A DNA stretch of 6,161 nucleotides from Candidatus Poribacteria bacterium (lineage in GTDB: Bacteria; Poribacteria; WGA-4E; GCA-2687025), in the NCBI GenBank assembly GCA_002687025.1, contig NYZG01000152.1, positions 1-6,161 of the forward strand, in the 5' to 3' direction. This document shows positions 1-5,386 of the stretch, one piece after another. A program made the position numbers and the translations under genes. A model generated the notes under the pieces. That model was not told where the DNA came from, ran no database searches, and saw nothing but the letters and a program-made list of their open reading frames with translations. Each line of letters starts with the position of its first letter. Within the stretch, counting starts at the first letter, position 1.

Positions 1-318
1 GCCACGGTCGCCGTGCCGGTCACCGACACCCTCAAGCGCGGGGACGGCGAACACCGCGTGATCGGGAGCGTCGACCGGGAGTGGCTGTGGAGCATCCAGA
101 CGCCCCAGGCGTTCCGACTCGACCTGCTCGTGGACGCCCATGTCAGAGCGCGAAACGAAGGCATCAGCGCCACGGACGACGCGTCGCTCATCGAGCACCT
201 TGGGCGGCCTGTGCAACTCGTCATGGGCGACCGGCGAAACATCAAAGTGACCACCCGGGACGATCTGCCGATGGCGGAATACCTGCTCACGCTCGGGCAG
301 CCCGGCGCGGCGCCTTGA
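1..318 (+). CDS. ispD: 2-C-methyl-D-erythritol 4-phosphate cytidylyltransferase, C-terminal part (5' truncated)
   Basis: IspD couples CTP to 2-C-methyl-D-erythritol 4-phosphate (MEP), giving CDP-ME in the cytosolic MEP route to isoprenoids. Only the last 105 residues are present; the gene enters from the left edge in frame 1 and ends at the TGA at 316-318. Recognisable IspD landmarks in order are the PVTDTLKR stretch near the left edge, VDREWLWSIQTPQAF (the TPQ signature), NEGISATDDAS and RRNIKVTTRDDLPMAE, where the Lys of NIKVT matches the substrate-contacting lysine of the E. coli enzyme. These match the E. coli C-terminal half block by block without gaps of note. The stop overlaps the proposed ispF start, as expected for a co-translated ispDF pair. 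The N-terminal nucleotide-binding glycine-rich part lies outside the window, so activity cannot be judged fully. Confidence 0.95.
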   Translation, partial: ATVAVPVTDTLKRGDGEHRVIGSVDREWLWSIQTPQAFRLDLLVDAHVRARNEGISATDDASLIEHLGRPVQLVMGDRRNIKVTTRDDLPMAEYLLTLGQPGAAP

Positions 319-827
319 GCGCCCCGACCGACCGTCATCTGTTAGCAATCCGTACGGGTCTGGGCTATGATAGCCATCGGCTTGTGGAGGGCAGACGCCT
401 GGTTATCGGCGGCGTAGACGTGCCGCACTCGCACGGGCTCGCCGGACATTCCGACGCAGACGCTCTTGTGCACGCCATCTGTGACGCGCTGCTCGGGGCG
501 GCGGGCCTTGGAGACATCGGCACACACTTCCCGGACACGGACCCGCAGTACGCCGACGCGGACAGCATCGACTTGCTGAGACGGGTGAGGGGCCTCGTCG
601 AGGTGGACCACGAGATCGTGAACGTCGACAGCACCATCCACGCGGAGCGCCCGAAGATGGCTCCCCACATACCTGAGATGCGGACGAGGCTGGCGGCGGC
701 TTTGAGGCTGCCGGAACGGCGTGTGAACGTCAAGGCAAAGACGGGCGAAGGAGTTGGGCCCGTCGGCACGAGACAGGCGATAGAGGCGACCGCGATCGCG
801 ACGCTAGTAGAGCGCGACGTGGCGTAG
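315..827 (+). CDS. ispF: 2-C-methyl-D-erythritol 2,4-cyclodiphosphate synthase
   Basis: IspF cyclises CDP-ME 2-phosphate to ME-2,4-cyclodiphosphate with release of CMP; the family works as a homotrimer with a divalent metal. With a TTG start at 315 the protein has 170 residues, against about 157-160 usual. The metal ligands are visible as D19 and H21 (GYDSH) and H53 (DALVH), followed by FPDTDP at 72-77 and VNVDSTIHAERPKMAPHIPEMR. T143 and E145 in the VKAKTGEG stretch match the nucleotide-binding T-x-E of E. coli. There is no ATG near the conserved start and no clear Shine-Dalgarno sequence. TTG 315 overlaps the ispD TGA (TTGA) and suggests translational coupling; CTG 339 would give 162 residues and is the main alternative. 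The reading frame stays open upstream to 81, but that part is an ispD shadow. The family call is firm; the start is not. Confidence 0.93.
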   Translation: MSAPTDRHLLAIRTGLGYDSHRLVEGRRLVIGGVDVPHSHGLAGHSDADALVHAICDALLGAAGLGDIGTHFPDTDPQYADADSIDLLRRVRGLVEVDHEIVNVDSTIHAERPKMAPHIPEMRTRLAAALRLPERRVNVKAKTGEGVGPVGTRQAIEATAIATLVERDVA

Positions 828-837
828 GGGAAGCGAC

Positions 838-2460
838 ATGGCAATACGCGTCCACAACACACTGACTCGGCGGATGGAGGAGTTCGTCCCTCTCACTCCC
901 GGGAAGGTGAACATGTACTGTTGTGGGCCGACGGTCTACGATTACCAGGGCATCCACAACGCGCGCACGTTCGTGACATTCGACGTCATACGCCGGTACC
1001 TTACGCACCGGGGCTTCGACGTCACCTTCGCGCAGAACGTGACCGACATCGACGACAAGATCATCGAGCGGGCGAAGGAGAACGACGCGGACGCGCTGGA
1101 GTGGGCCGCCACGTACGCCGATGAGTATGCGGCGGACATGGCCGCGCTGGGCGTCCTGCCGCCAGACATCGCGCCCCGCGCCAGCGAAACCGTGCCGGAG
1201 ATGCAATCGCTCATCACGCAGCTCATGGACGGCGACGCGGCTTACGAGACGTCGAGTGGGGTGTACTACAGCGTGGATTCGTTCGACGAGTACGGCAAGC
1301 TGTCGAACCGCTCGGCCGACGATGTGCGCGCCGGTGCGCGGATCGGTGTCGACGAGGAGAAGCGTGACCCGCGTGACTTCGCGCTGTGGAAGCGTGCGAA
1401 GATCGGCGAGCCGTGGTGGGAGAGCCCGTGGGGCCGCGGCCGGCCGGGCTGGCATATCGAGTGCTCCGCGATGGTAATGAAGTACTTCGGAGCAACGGTG
1501 GACATCCACGCGGGAGGGGCCGACCTGGTGTTCCCGCATCACGAGAACGAGATTGCTCAGAGCGAAAAGGCGACCAGCGCGCCATTCGCGCGCTATTGGC
1601 TGCACGGGGCGCTTCTCCGCGTAGGCGGCGAGAAGATGGGCAAGTCGCTGGGCAACTTCATCACCGTTCGCGATGCGACCGCGCAATACCCAACCGAGGC
1701 CATCCGGCTGTTCTATCTGTCGACGCACTACCGTAAGCCGTTGGACTACACGCCGGAAGCTATCGCCGAGAACATCGCGTCGGCGCGACGCCTGAACCGC
1801 TGCTTGGCGGCCCTCAGGGCGGCGGCCGACGCCCACGGGCCAGCAGCGGACGAGGTCCTCGGCGACGGGGCCGCAATCGAGCTGGTGGCAACGACCAGGG
1901 CGGCGGCGGAACGGTTCGCCGCGATGGTGGACGAGGACTTCAACTTCGCGGGCGGCCTCGGCGTGCTGTTCGAATTCGCGCACGCCGCGAACCGATTCGT
2001 GGACGAGAACGCGGAGCCGACCGAGGACGCGCGACGCGCGATGGCGACGGCAGCGGCGTTCCTCGAAGACGTGATGGGGAACGTGCTCGGTATCCGCGGC
2101 GGCGAGCGTGGCGACGACTCCGCCCGTCTGAGTCGCCTTGTGCGAGTCGCCGTCAACCTGAGGCACGACGCGCGTGAGACGAAGGACTGGGGGACGGCCG
2201 ATCGCGTCCGAGACGCCCTGGGCGCCTCGGGCATCGCGCTACAAGACGGTCGCGACGCCAGCGGCTGGGAACTCGACCCGGCCGTCGACGAGGCCGTCGC
2301 GTGCTCGGCGATAGTGGAGCTGGTGGCAGCCCTGCGGATAGAGGCCCGCGAACGGACGGAGTGGGACACGGCCGACGCGCTTCGCGATGCGCTCGCAGAG
2401 GCCGGCGTGCAGCTCCTGGATACCCGCGACGGAACGCAGTGGGAATGGTCGGACGGCTGA
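838..2460 (+). CDS. cysS: Cysteinyl-tRNA synthetase with altered HIGH motif and duplicated C-terminal module
   Basis: This class I synthetase activates cysteine with ATP and charges tRNA-Cys. At 540 residues it is longer than the usual 460-500. The ATG at 838 follows AGGGGAAG (826-833) at good spacing and lies 10 bases after ispF. All four zinc ligands are seen at the family positions: C29 (YCCGPTVYDY), C209 (GWHIECSAM), H234 and E238 (FPHHENEIAQSE). Two signatures deviate. The HIGH/HIGN motif reads G38-I39-H40-N41, in perfect register between GPTVYDY and ARTFV, and KMSKS reads K266-M-G-K-S270. The tRNA-binding C-terminal module (R..AR...W.TAD..RDAL...G..L.D.RD...WE) occurs twice, starting near residues 434 and 492. 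The rest of the protein reads as an intact enzyme, so it is probably the housekeeping CysRS. An inactive or divergent paralogue is possible, and no second copy is visible here. Confidence 0.96.
   Translation: MAIRVHNTLTRRMEEFVPLTPGKVNMYCCGPTVYDYQGIHNARTFVTFDVIRRYLTHRGFDVTFAQNVTDIDDKIIERAKENDADALEWAATYADEYAADMAALGVLPPDIAPRASETVPEMQSLITQLMDGDAAYETSSGVYYSVDSFDEYGKLSNRSADDVRAGARIGVDEEKRDPRDFALWKRAKIGEPWWESPWGRGRPGWHIECSAMVMKYFGATVDIHAGGADLVFPHHENEIAQSEKATSAPFARYWLHGALLRVGGEKMGKSLGNFITVRDATAQYPTEAIRLFYLSTHYRKPLDYTPEAIAENIASARRLNRCLAALRAAADAHGPAADEVLGDGAAIELVATTRAAAERFAAMVDEDFNFAGGLGVLFEFAHAANRFVDENAEPTEDARRAMATAAAFLEDVMGNVLGIRGGERGDDSARLSRLVRVAVNLRHDARETKDWGTADRVRDALGASGIALQDGRDASGWELDPAVDEAVACSAIVELVAALRIEARERTEWDTADALRDALAEAGVQLLDTRDGTQWEWSDG
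2137..2448 (+). repeat. Tandem duplication of the CysRS C-terminal module (two 46-codon units, period 174 bases)
   Basis: Unit A covers 2137-2274 and unit B 2311-2448. Aligned without any gap they share 21 of 46 residues by my count, with matching AREs, W, TAD, RDAL, RD and WE positions all exactly 174 bases apart. Each unit resembles the single C-terminal tail typical of bacterial CysRS, which ends in a GT-x-W pattern; unit B (DGTQWEW) is closer to that consensus than unit A (DASGWEL). The units are joined by about 12 residues (DPAVDEAVACSA). The divergence suggests an old, in-frame intragenic duplication and not an assembly artefact. Confidence 0.85.
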
Positions 2461-2472
2461 TCCTTTGCCTGA

Positions 2473-2492
2473 GTCGTTTCGAACGGAACGGC
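2473..2492 (+). other. Small hairpin in the cysS-lipoprotein gap
   Basis: CGTTTC (2475-2480) pairs with GGAACG (2485-2490) around a GAAC loop, with one T-G wobble, and the stem can be extended outward by a wobble and a G-C pair. No T-rich run follows, so it is not a standard intrinsic terminator. It could be an RNA processing or stability element between cysS and the lipoprotein gene, or chance pairing. It is the only structure I see in this 61-base gap. Confidence 0.3.
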
Positions 2493-2507
2493 GCGAGGCG
2501 CAAACAT

Positions 2508-2512
2508 GGGAG
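2508..2512 (+). promoter_or_regulatory. Ribosome binding site of the lipoprotein gene
   Basis: GGGAG lies nine bases before the ATG at 2522. It decides the start: the frame is open upstream to 2387, but that part lies in cysS, and only the 2522 ATG puts a charged MRKK N-terminus directly in front of the hydrophobic signal segment. Confidence 0.6.
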
Positions 2513-2521
2513 TGTGTAGCG

Positions 2522-3136
2522 ATGCGGAAGAAAGCCCTTCTACTCGTCGCCGGCGCGCTGGTGTCCTCGGCGTTGGTCGCGGGGTGCGCGGCCATCATCG
2601 GCGCGGCGTCCGGGACGCTGAGTGAGAACCTCGCCTTGCAGGAGAACGGTGGCGTCGCAAACAAGCCCCTCATCAACGACGGCAACGAATTCACCAGCGC
2701 CAAAACCGGGTCGCCCATCTACGACCAGAACGACCCGAATTGGATGGAGCACGAGAAGCTCAGCGTCGCGGAGGTGCGGCTCAAGGAGGCGGGGCCCATC
2801 CACAAGGTCGTGGCGCGGACGAAGGACCTCGACATGCCGGTGCCCCAGGGCATGACGATCGCCGTCGAGTACCTGTCGCTCGACGACGAGTGGGTCGAGG
2901 TGCGTGAGTGGATACGAAACCCCATCCCGCGCATCGCGTCGGTTGGCATGAACGTGGTAGGCAAGGGAGCGCGCCTCCGAATCAGGCGGCCCTCGTCTGT
3001 CTTCGCAGGCGGGGGAGCCGGCGGGGACAACGCGGACACCGGTGACCGGATCGTGTACGAGCTGGAGATCTATCGGTATCTGACCGACGAGGAACTCGCA
3101 GCGAAGGCCGCCGCCGAAGCCGAAGCGGCGAAATAA
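2522..3136 (+). CDS. Putative lipoprotein of unknown function, possibly discoidin-like beta-sandwich
   Basis: I do not recognise a named family. The 204-residue product starts with MRKK, then a hydrophobic segment (residues 5-20) and a lipobox V19-A20-G21-C22, so export, cleavage before C22 and lipidation are expected. The mature part alternates short strand-like blocks: KLSVAEVRLKEAG, IHKVVARTKDLD, MTIAVEYLS, a Trp-containing EWVEVREWIRNPI (W124, W130), ARLRIRRPSS and finally DRIVYELEIYRYL. The order 'I..VV.RTKDL...W..V.EWI.N....LRIR...I.YELEIY' resembles the layout of F5/8 type C (discoidin) carbohydrate-binding sandwiches, but this is a weak inference. A glycine-rich loop (161-168) precedes the last strand, and an Ala/Glu/Lys-rich helix (about 188-204) ends the protein. 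Its stop lies five bases before dprA, so the two are probably co-transcribed, without an obvious shared function. Confidence 0.88.
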   Translation: MRKKALLLVAGALVSSALVAGCAAIIGAASGTLSENLALQENGGVANKPLINDGNEFTSAKTGSPIYDQNDPNWMEHEKLSVAEVRLKEAGPIHKVVARTKDLDMPVPQGMTIAVEYLSLDDEWVEVREWIRNPIPRIASVGMNVVGKGARLRIRRPSSVFAGGGAGGDNADTGDRIVYELEIYRYLTDEELAAKAAAEAEAAK

Positions 3137-3141
3137 CGGCC

Positions 3142-4293
3142 GTGGGCCAGACGAGCCTGGACGACGAAACGCGCGCGCTCATCACGCTGAGCCTTGTGCC
3201 CGGCGTGGGCGCGACGATGCTGGGCAAGCTCCTTGAGCACTTCGACAGCGCGCGGTCGTGTCTGTCGGCGCCCGAATCCCTGCTGAGACGCGCCGGGCTC
3301 TCGTCGCGCCTGGTCGTCGCCGTGATGCAGGCGCGCGAGCGCGGGCTCGGACAGGCGGAAGATTTGCTGCACGCTCCAGGGCTCTCGTTTGTGCGCAAGG
3401 ACGACCCGACGTACCCCCGGCTTCTGAAGGAGATCTACGATCCGCCGCCCCTGCTATACGTGAAGGGCTCCCTCGGCGAGGGGGAACGGTCGATCGCGAT
3501 CGTGGGGTCACGTTGGGCAGACGCAGCGTCGCTACGTCGCGCGCGGGAGATAGCCGCGGGAGCGGCGGAGGGTGGGTTCACGGTCGTCAGCGGGCTGGCG
3601 GAGGGCGTCGACACGCAGGCGCATCTGGGAGCCCTCGACGGCGACGGACGGACGGTGGCCGTGCTGGCCAACGGCCTCGCGACGGTGTATCCCGTGCGCA
3701 ACACGGACCTGGCGGAGCGCGTCACCGAGTCGGGCGCGCTGATCTCCGAGCGGCGCATGGATGCGGCGCCGACCGCGCGGAACTTCCCGTCAAGGAACCG
3801 CATCATCAGCGGCATGTGCCGCGCCACGCTCGTTGTGCAGGCGCCGAAGCGTAGCGGCGCGCTCATCACCGCGCACCGTGCGCTGGAAGAGGGTCGTGAG
3901 GTGTTCGCGGTGCCGTGGGACGACTGCGACGAGGCCGCCGGCTCGAACCTGCTCATCCAGGACGGCGCGACGCCGGTATCGTCCGCGGAGGAGTTGGTCG
4001 AGGCGGTGCTCGCGCTACCCGAGGCGCCGTCATCGACCGGCCGGCCGCTGCCCAGCCGCAAGGAAGGGGAGGCCGACCTCCCGGCGACGGAGCAGGCCGA
4101 ACGCGTCCCTAGCAACCTCACGGATAACGAGTCGGCCGTGTGGGAGGCGCTTTCCGCGGAGCCGACACACCTAGACGCGCTTGTGCAGCTCACAGGCCTG
4201 CCCGCCGGGGCGGTAGGAGGAGTGCTGCTCCTCCTCGAGATGAGGTCAGTCGTGCGGCAGTACCCCGGCAAGCGCTTCGCCAGGAAGGCATAG
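3142..4293 (+). CDS. dprA: DNA-processing protein DprA/Smf
   Basis: DprA binds incoming single-stranded DNA and loads RecA during natural transformation; it is also widespread in bacteria not known to be competent. The 383-residue protein has a helical, helix-hairpin-helix-like N-terminus (LSLVPGVGATMLGKLLEHF), a Rossmann-like core and a C-terminal winged-helix-like region from about residue 326. Core motifs are IVGSR (GSR at 122-124), SGLAEGVDTQAH (150-161), FPSRNRIISG (from 215), SGALITA (238-244), GREVFAVP and GSNLLIQDGA (GSN 267-269). Two positions differ from the usual pattern: the SE-[FY]-P-x-G segment reads SERRMD, and the Gly after VFAVP is W259. The GTG start gives the normal family length but has no clear Shine-Dalgarno sequence, so translation may depend on coupling to the lipoprotein gene just upstream. 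No topA or other transformation gene is beside it. Confidence 0.95.
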   Translation: MGQTSLDDETRALITLSLVPGVGATMLGKLLEHFDSARSCLSAPESLLRRAGLSSRLVVAVMQARERGLGQAEDLLHAPGLSFVRKDDPTYPRLLKEIYDPPPLLYVKGSLGEGERSIAIVGSRWADAASLRRAREIAAGAAEGGFTVVSGLAEGVDTQAHLGALDGDGRTVAVLANGLATVYPVRNTDLAERVTESGALISERRMDAAPTARNFPSRNRIISGMCRATLVVQAPKRSGALITAHRALEEGREVFAVPWDDCDEAAGSNLLIQDGATPVSSAEELVEAVLALPEAPSSTGRPLPSRKEGEADLPATEQAERVPSNLTDNESAVWEALSAEPTHLDALVQLTGLPAGAVGGVLLLLEMRSVVRQYPGKRFARKA

Positions 4294-4299
4294 GCCCGC

Positions 4300-5289
4300 G
4301 TGGATCCCACGGACATCCATTTCGAAGACGGCCTCGCTGCCGTCGAGGCAAAGCTGAGCGAATTGCGCGCTACCATCGCCGAGGCCGACCTGTCGCTTGA
4401 TCACGACGTGCGGCGTCTGGAGCGAGCTTACGAGCGCGCCCGAGACGAAGTGTACGAGGGACTCACGGCATGGCAGAAGGTGTGGCTGGCAAGGCATGCG
4501 CAGCGGCCGCGCGGCTCGGATTACGTGCAGGCGCTCATTGAGGATCGGGTCGAGATGCGCACCGATGGGGTCGATGGCGACGACCCCGCCCTGCACGGGG
4601 GCATCGGGTGGTTCGAGGGTCGCCCGGTCGTGTATCTGTCGCAGCAGAAAGGTCGGAACACCAAGGAGAACATCCTCACGAACTTCGGCATGATGCACCC
4701 GCAGGGGTACCGGAAGGCCCGCCGGCTGATGCAGCTCGCGGTGAAGTTCGACCGGCCGATAATCAGCTTCGTAGACACGCCTGCGGCGCACCCCGGCGTC
4801 AACGCGGAGACCCGTGGCCAGGCGACGGCCATCGCCGAGAACCTGCACGAAATGGCCGGGCTGCCCGTGCCACTCATCGCTGTCGTTGTCGGCGAAGGGG
4901 GTAGCGGCGGCGCCCTGGGGGTCGCCATGGGGAACGTGGCGCTCATGCTGGAGTATTCAGTGTACTGTGTCGCTCCCCCCGAAGCGTGCAGCGGCATTCT
5001 GTGGAAGGACTCGGGAGAGCACGCGCCCGAGGCCGCCGAGGGACTCAAGCTGACTGCCAGCGACCTCCTACAGCACGACGTGATCGACGAAATCATCCGC
5101 GAGCCGGCCGGCGGCGCGCATCGCGATCCGCCGGAGACGTTCCGCCGCGTCCGCCGAACCATTCGCCGCCACCTGGGGGTGCTGGCCGCTCTAGGGCCGG
5201 AGGAGATCGTCGCGCACCGCTACGAGAGGTACCGACGCATCGGCGTCTTTGAGCAGGGAGAGGCGCCCGCTGCGGCCCACTCGGCCTGA
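4300..5289 (+). CDS. accA: Acetyl-CoA carboxylase carboxyltransferase subunit alpha
   Basis: AccA and AccD together transfer the carboxyl group from carboxybiotin to acetyl-CoA, giving malonyl-CoA, the first committed step of fatty-acid synthesis in the cytosol. The 329 residues align through most of E. coli AccA. Seen are a helical N-terminus (DGLAAVEAKLSELRATI), WQKVWLARHAQRP, GRPVVYLSQQKGRNTKEN, NFGMMHPQGYRKARRLMQLA, GEGGSGGALG (from 198), PPEACSGILWKDS and EPAGGAHRDP. The conserved DTPGAYPG reads DTPAAHPG (159-166), so a normally glycine position is alanine and Tyr is His. The GTG start at 4300 is six bases after dprA, and AGGAAGG (4282-4288) at the dprA end may serve as its ribosome binding site at slightly long spacing. 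No accD is next to it, so the partner must be elsewhere. Confidence 0.96.
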   Translation: MDPTDIHFEDGLAAVEAKLSELRATIAEADLSLDHDVRRLERAYERARDEVYEGLTAWQKVWLARHAQRPRGSDYVQALIEDRVEMRTDGVDGDDPALHGGIGWFEGRPVVYLSQQKGRNTKENILTNFGMMHPQGYRKARRLMQLAVKFDRPIISFVDTPAAHPGVNAETRGQATAIAENLHEMAGLPVPLIAVVVGEGGSGGALGVAMGNVALMLEYSVYCVAPPEACSGILWKDSGEHAPEAAEGLKLTASDLLQHDVIDEIIREPAGGAHRDPPETFRRVRRTIRRHLGVLAALGPEEIVAHRYERYRRIGVFEQGEAPAAAHSA

Positions 5290-5303
5290 ACGGCCTCCGC
5301 GGG

Positions 5304-5322
5304 CGGCGTGCTACGGACGCCG
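5304..5322 (+). other. Hairpin just downstream of accA
   Basis: CGGCGT (5304-5309) pairs perfectly with ACGCCG (5317-5322) around a seven-base loop. It sits 14 bases after the accA stop. The following bases are GC-rich without a T run, so it is at best an atypical terminator or a 3'-end stabilising structure. In sequence this GC-rich, such stems arise by chance fairly easily. Confidence 0.3.
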
Positions 5323-5332
5323 AGCGAGGCGA

Positions 5333-5358
5333 CGCGATGGCCCGGCGGGCCCCTCGCG
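5333..5358 (+). other. Long GC-rich hairpin upstream of the PhyH-like gene
   Basis: CGCGA (5333-5337) pairs with TCGCG (5354-5358), and inside it GGCCC (5339-5343) pairs with GGGCC (5347-5351) around a three-base loop, separated by a small T/CC internal loop. This gives ten base pairs in 26 bases. It ends 16 bases before the GGAGGGG ribosome binding site. No T tract follows, so it is not a classical intrinsic terminator; a role as transcript boundary or leader structure is possible. I see no convincing -35/-10 promoter in this 97-base gap. Confidence 0.4.
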
Positions 5359-5374
5359 CGCAGAGGATAAGGAT

Positions 5375-5381
5375 GGAGGGG
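5375..5381 (+). promoter_or_regulatory. Strong ribosome binding site of the PhyH-like gene
   Basis: GGAGGGG is followed after five bases by the ATG at 5387. It is the best Shine-Dalgarno match in the window and selects that start over the out-of-frame ATG at 5373, which overlaps the site itself. Confidence 0.75.
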
Positions 5382-5386
5382 CGACC

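Noticed and set aside
81..314. N-terminal extension of ispF or an IspD-IspF fusion
   Set aside because: The frame is open upstream but its translation is an out-of-frame shadow of ispD. IspD and IspF are in different frames, and ispD has its own stop at 316-318, so they are not fused.
730..2166. A 478-codon open frame on the minus strand opposite cysS
   Set aside because: It is Arg/Val/His-rich low-complexity translation without any motif, exactly antisense to a strongly conserved gene. Long antisense frames are expected in high-GC coding DNA.
3435..4376. A 313-codon minus-strand frame opposite dprA
   Set aside because: Ser/Ala/Arg-rich shadow translation with no recognisable domain, fully covered by dprA and the accA start.
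5290..5386. Rho-independent terminator or sigma-70 promoter between accA and the PhyH-like gene
   Set aside because: The hairpins lack a T run, and no -35/-10 pair at proper spacing is visible, so I list only the hairpins and the ribosome binding site.
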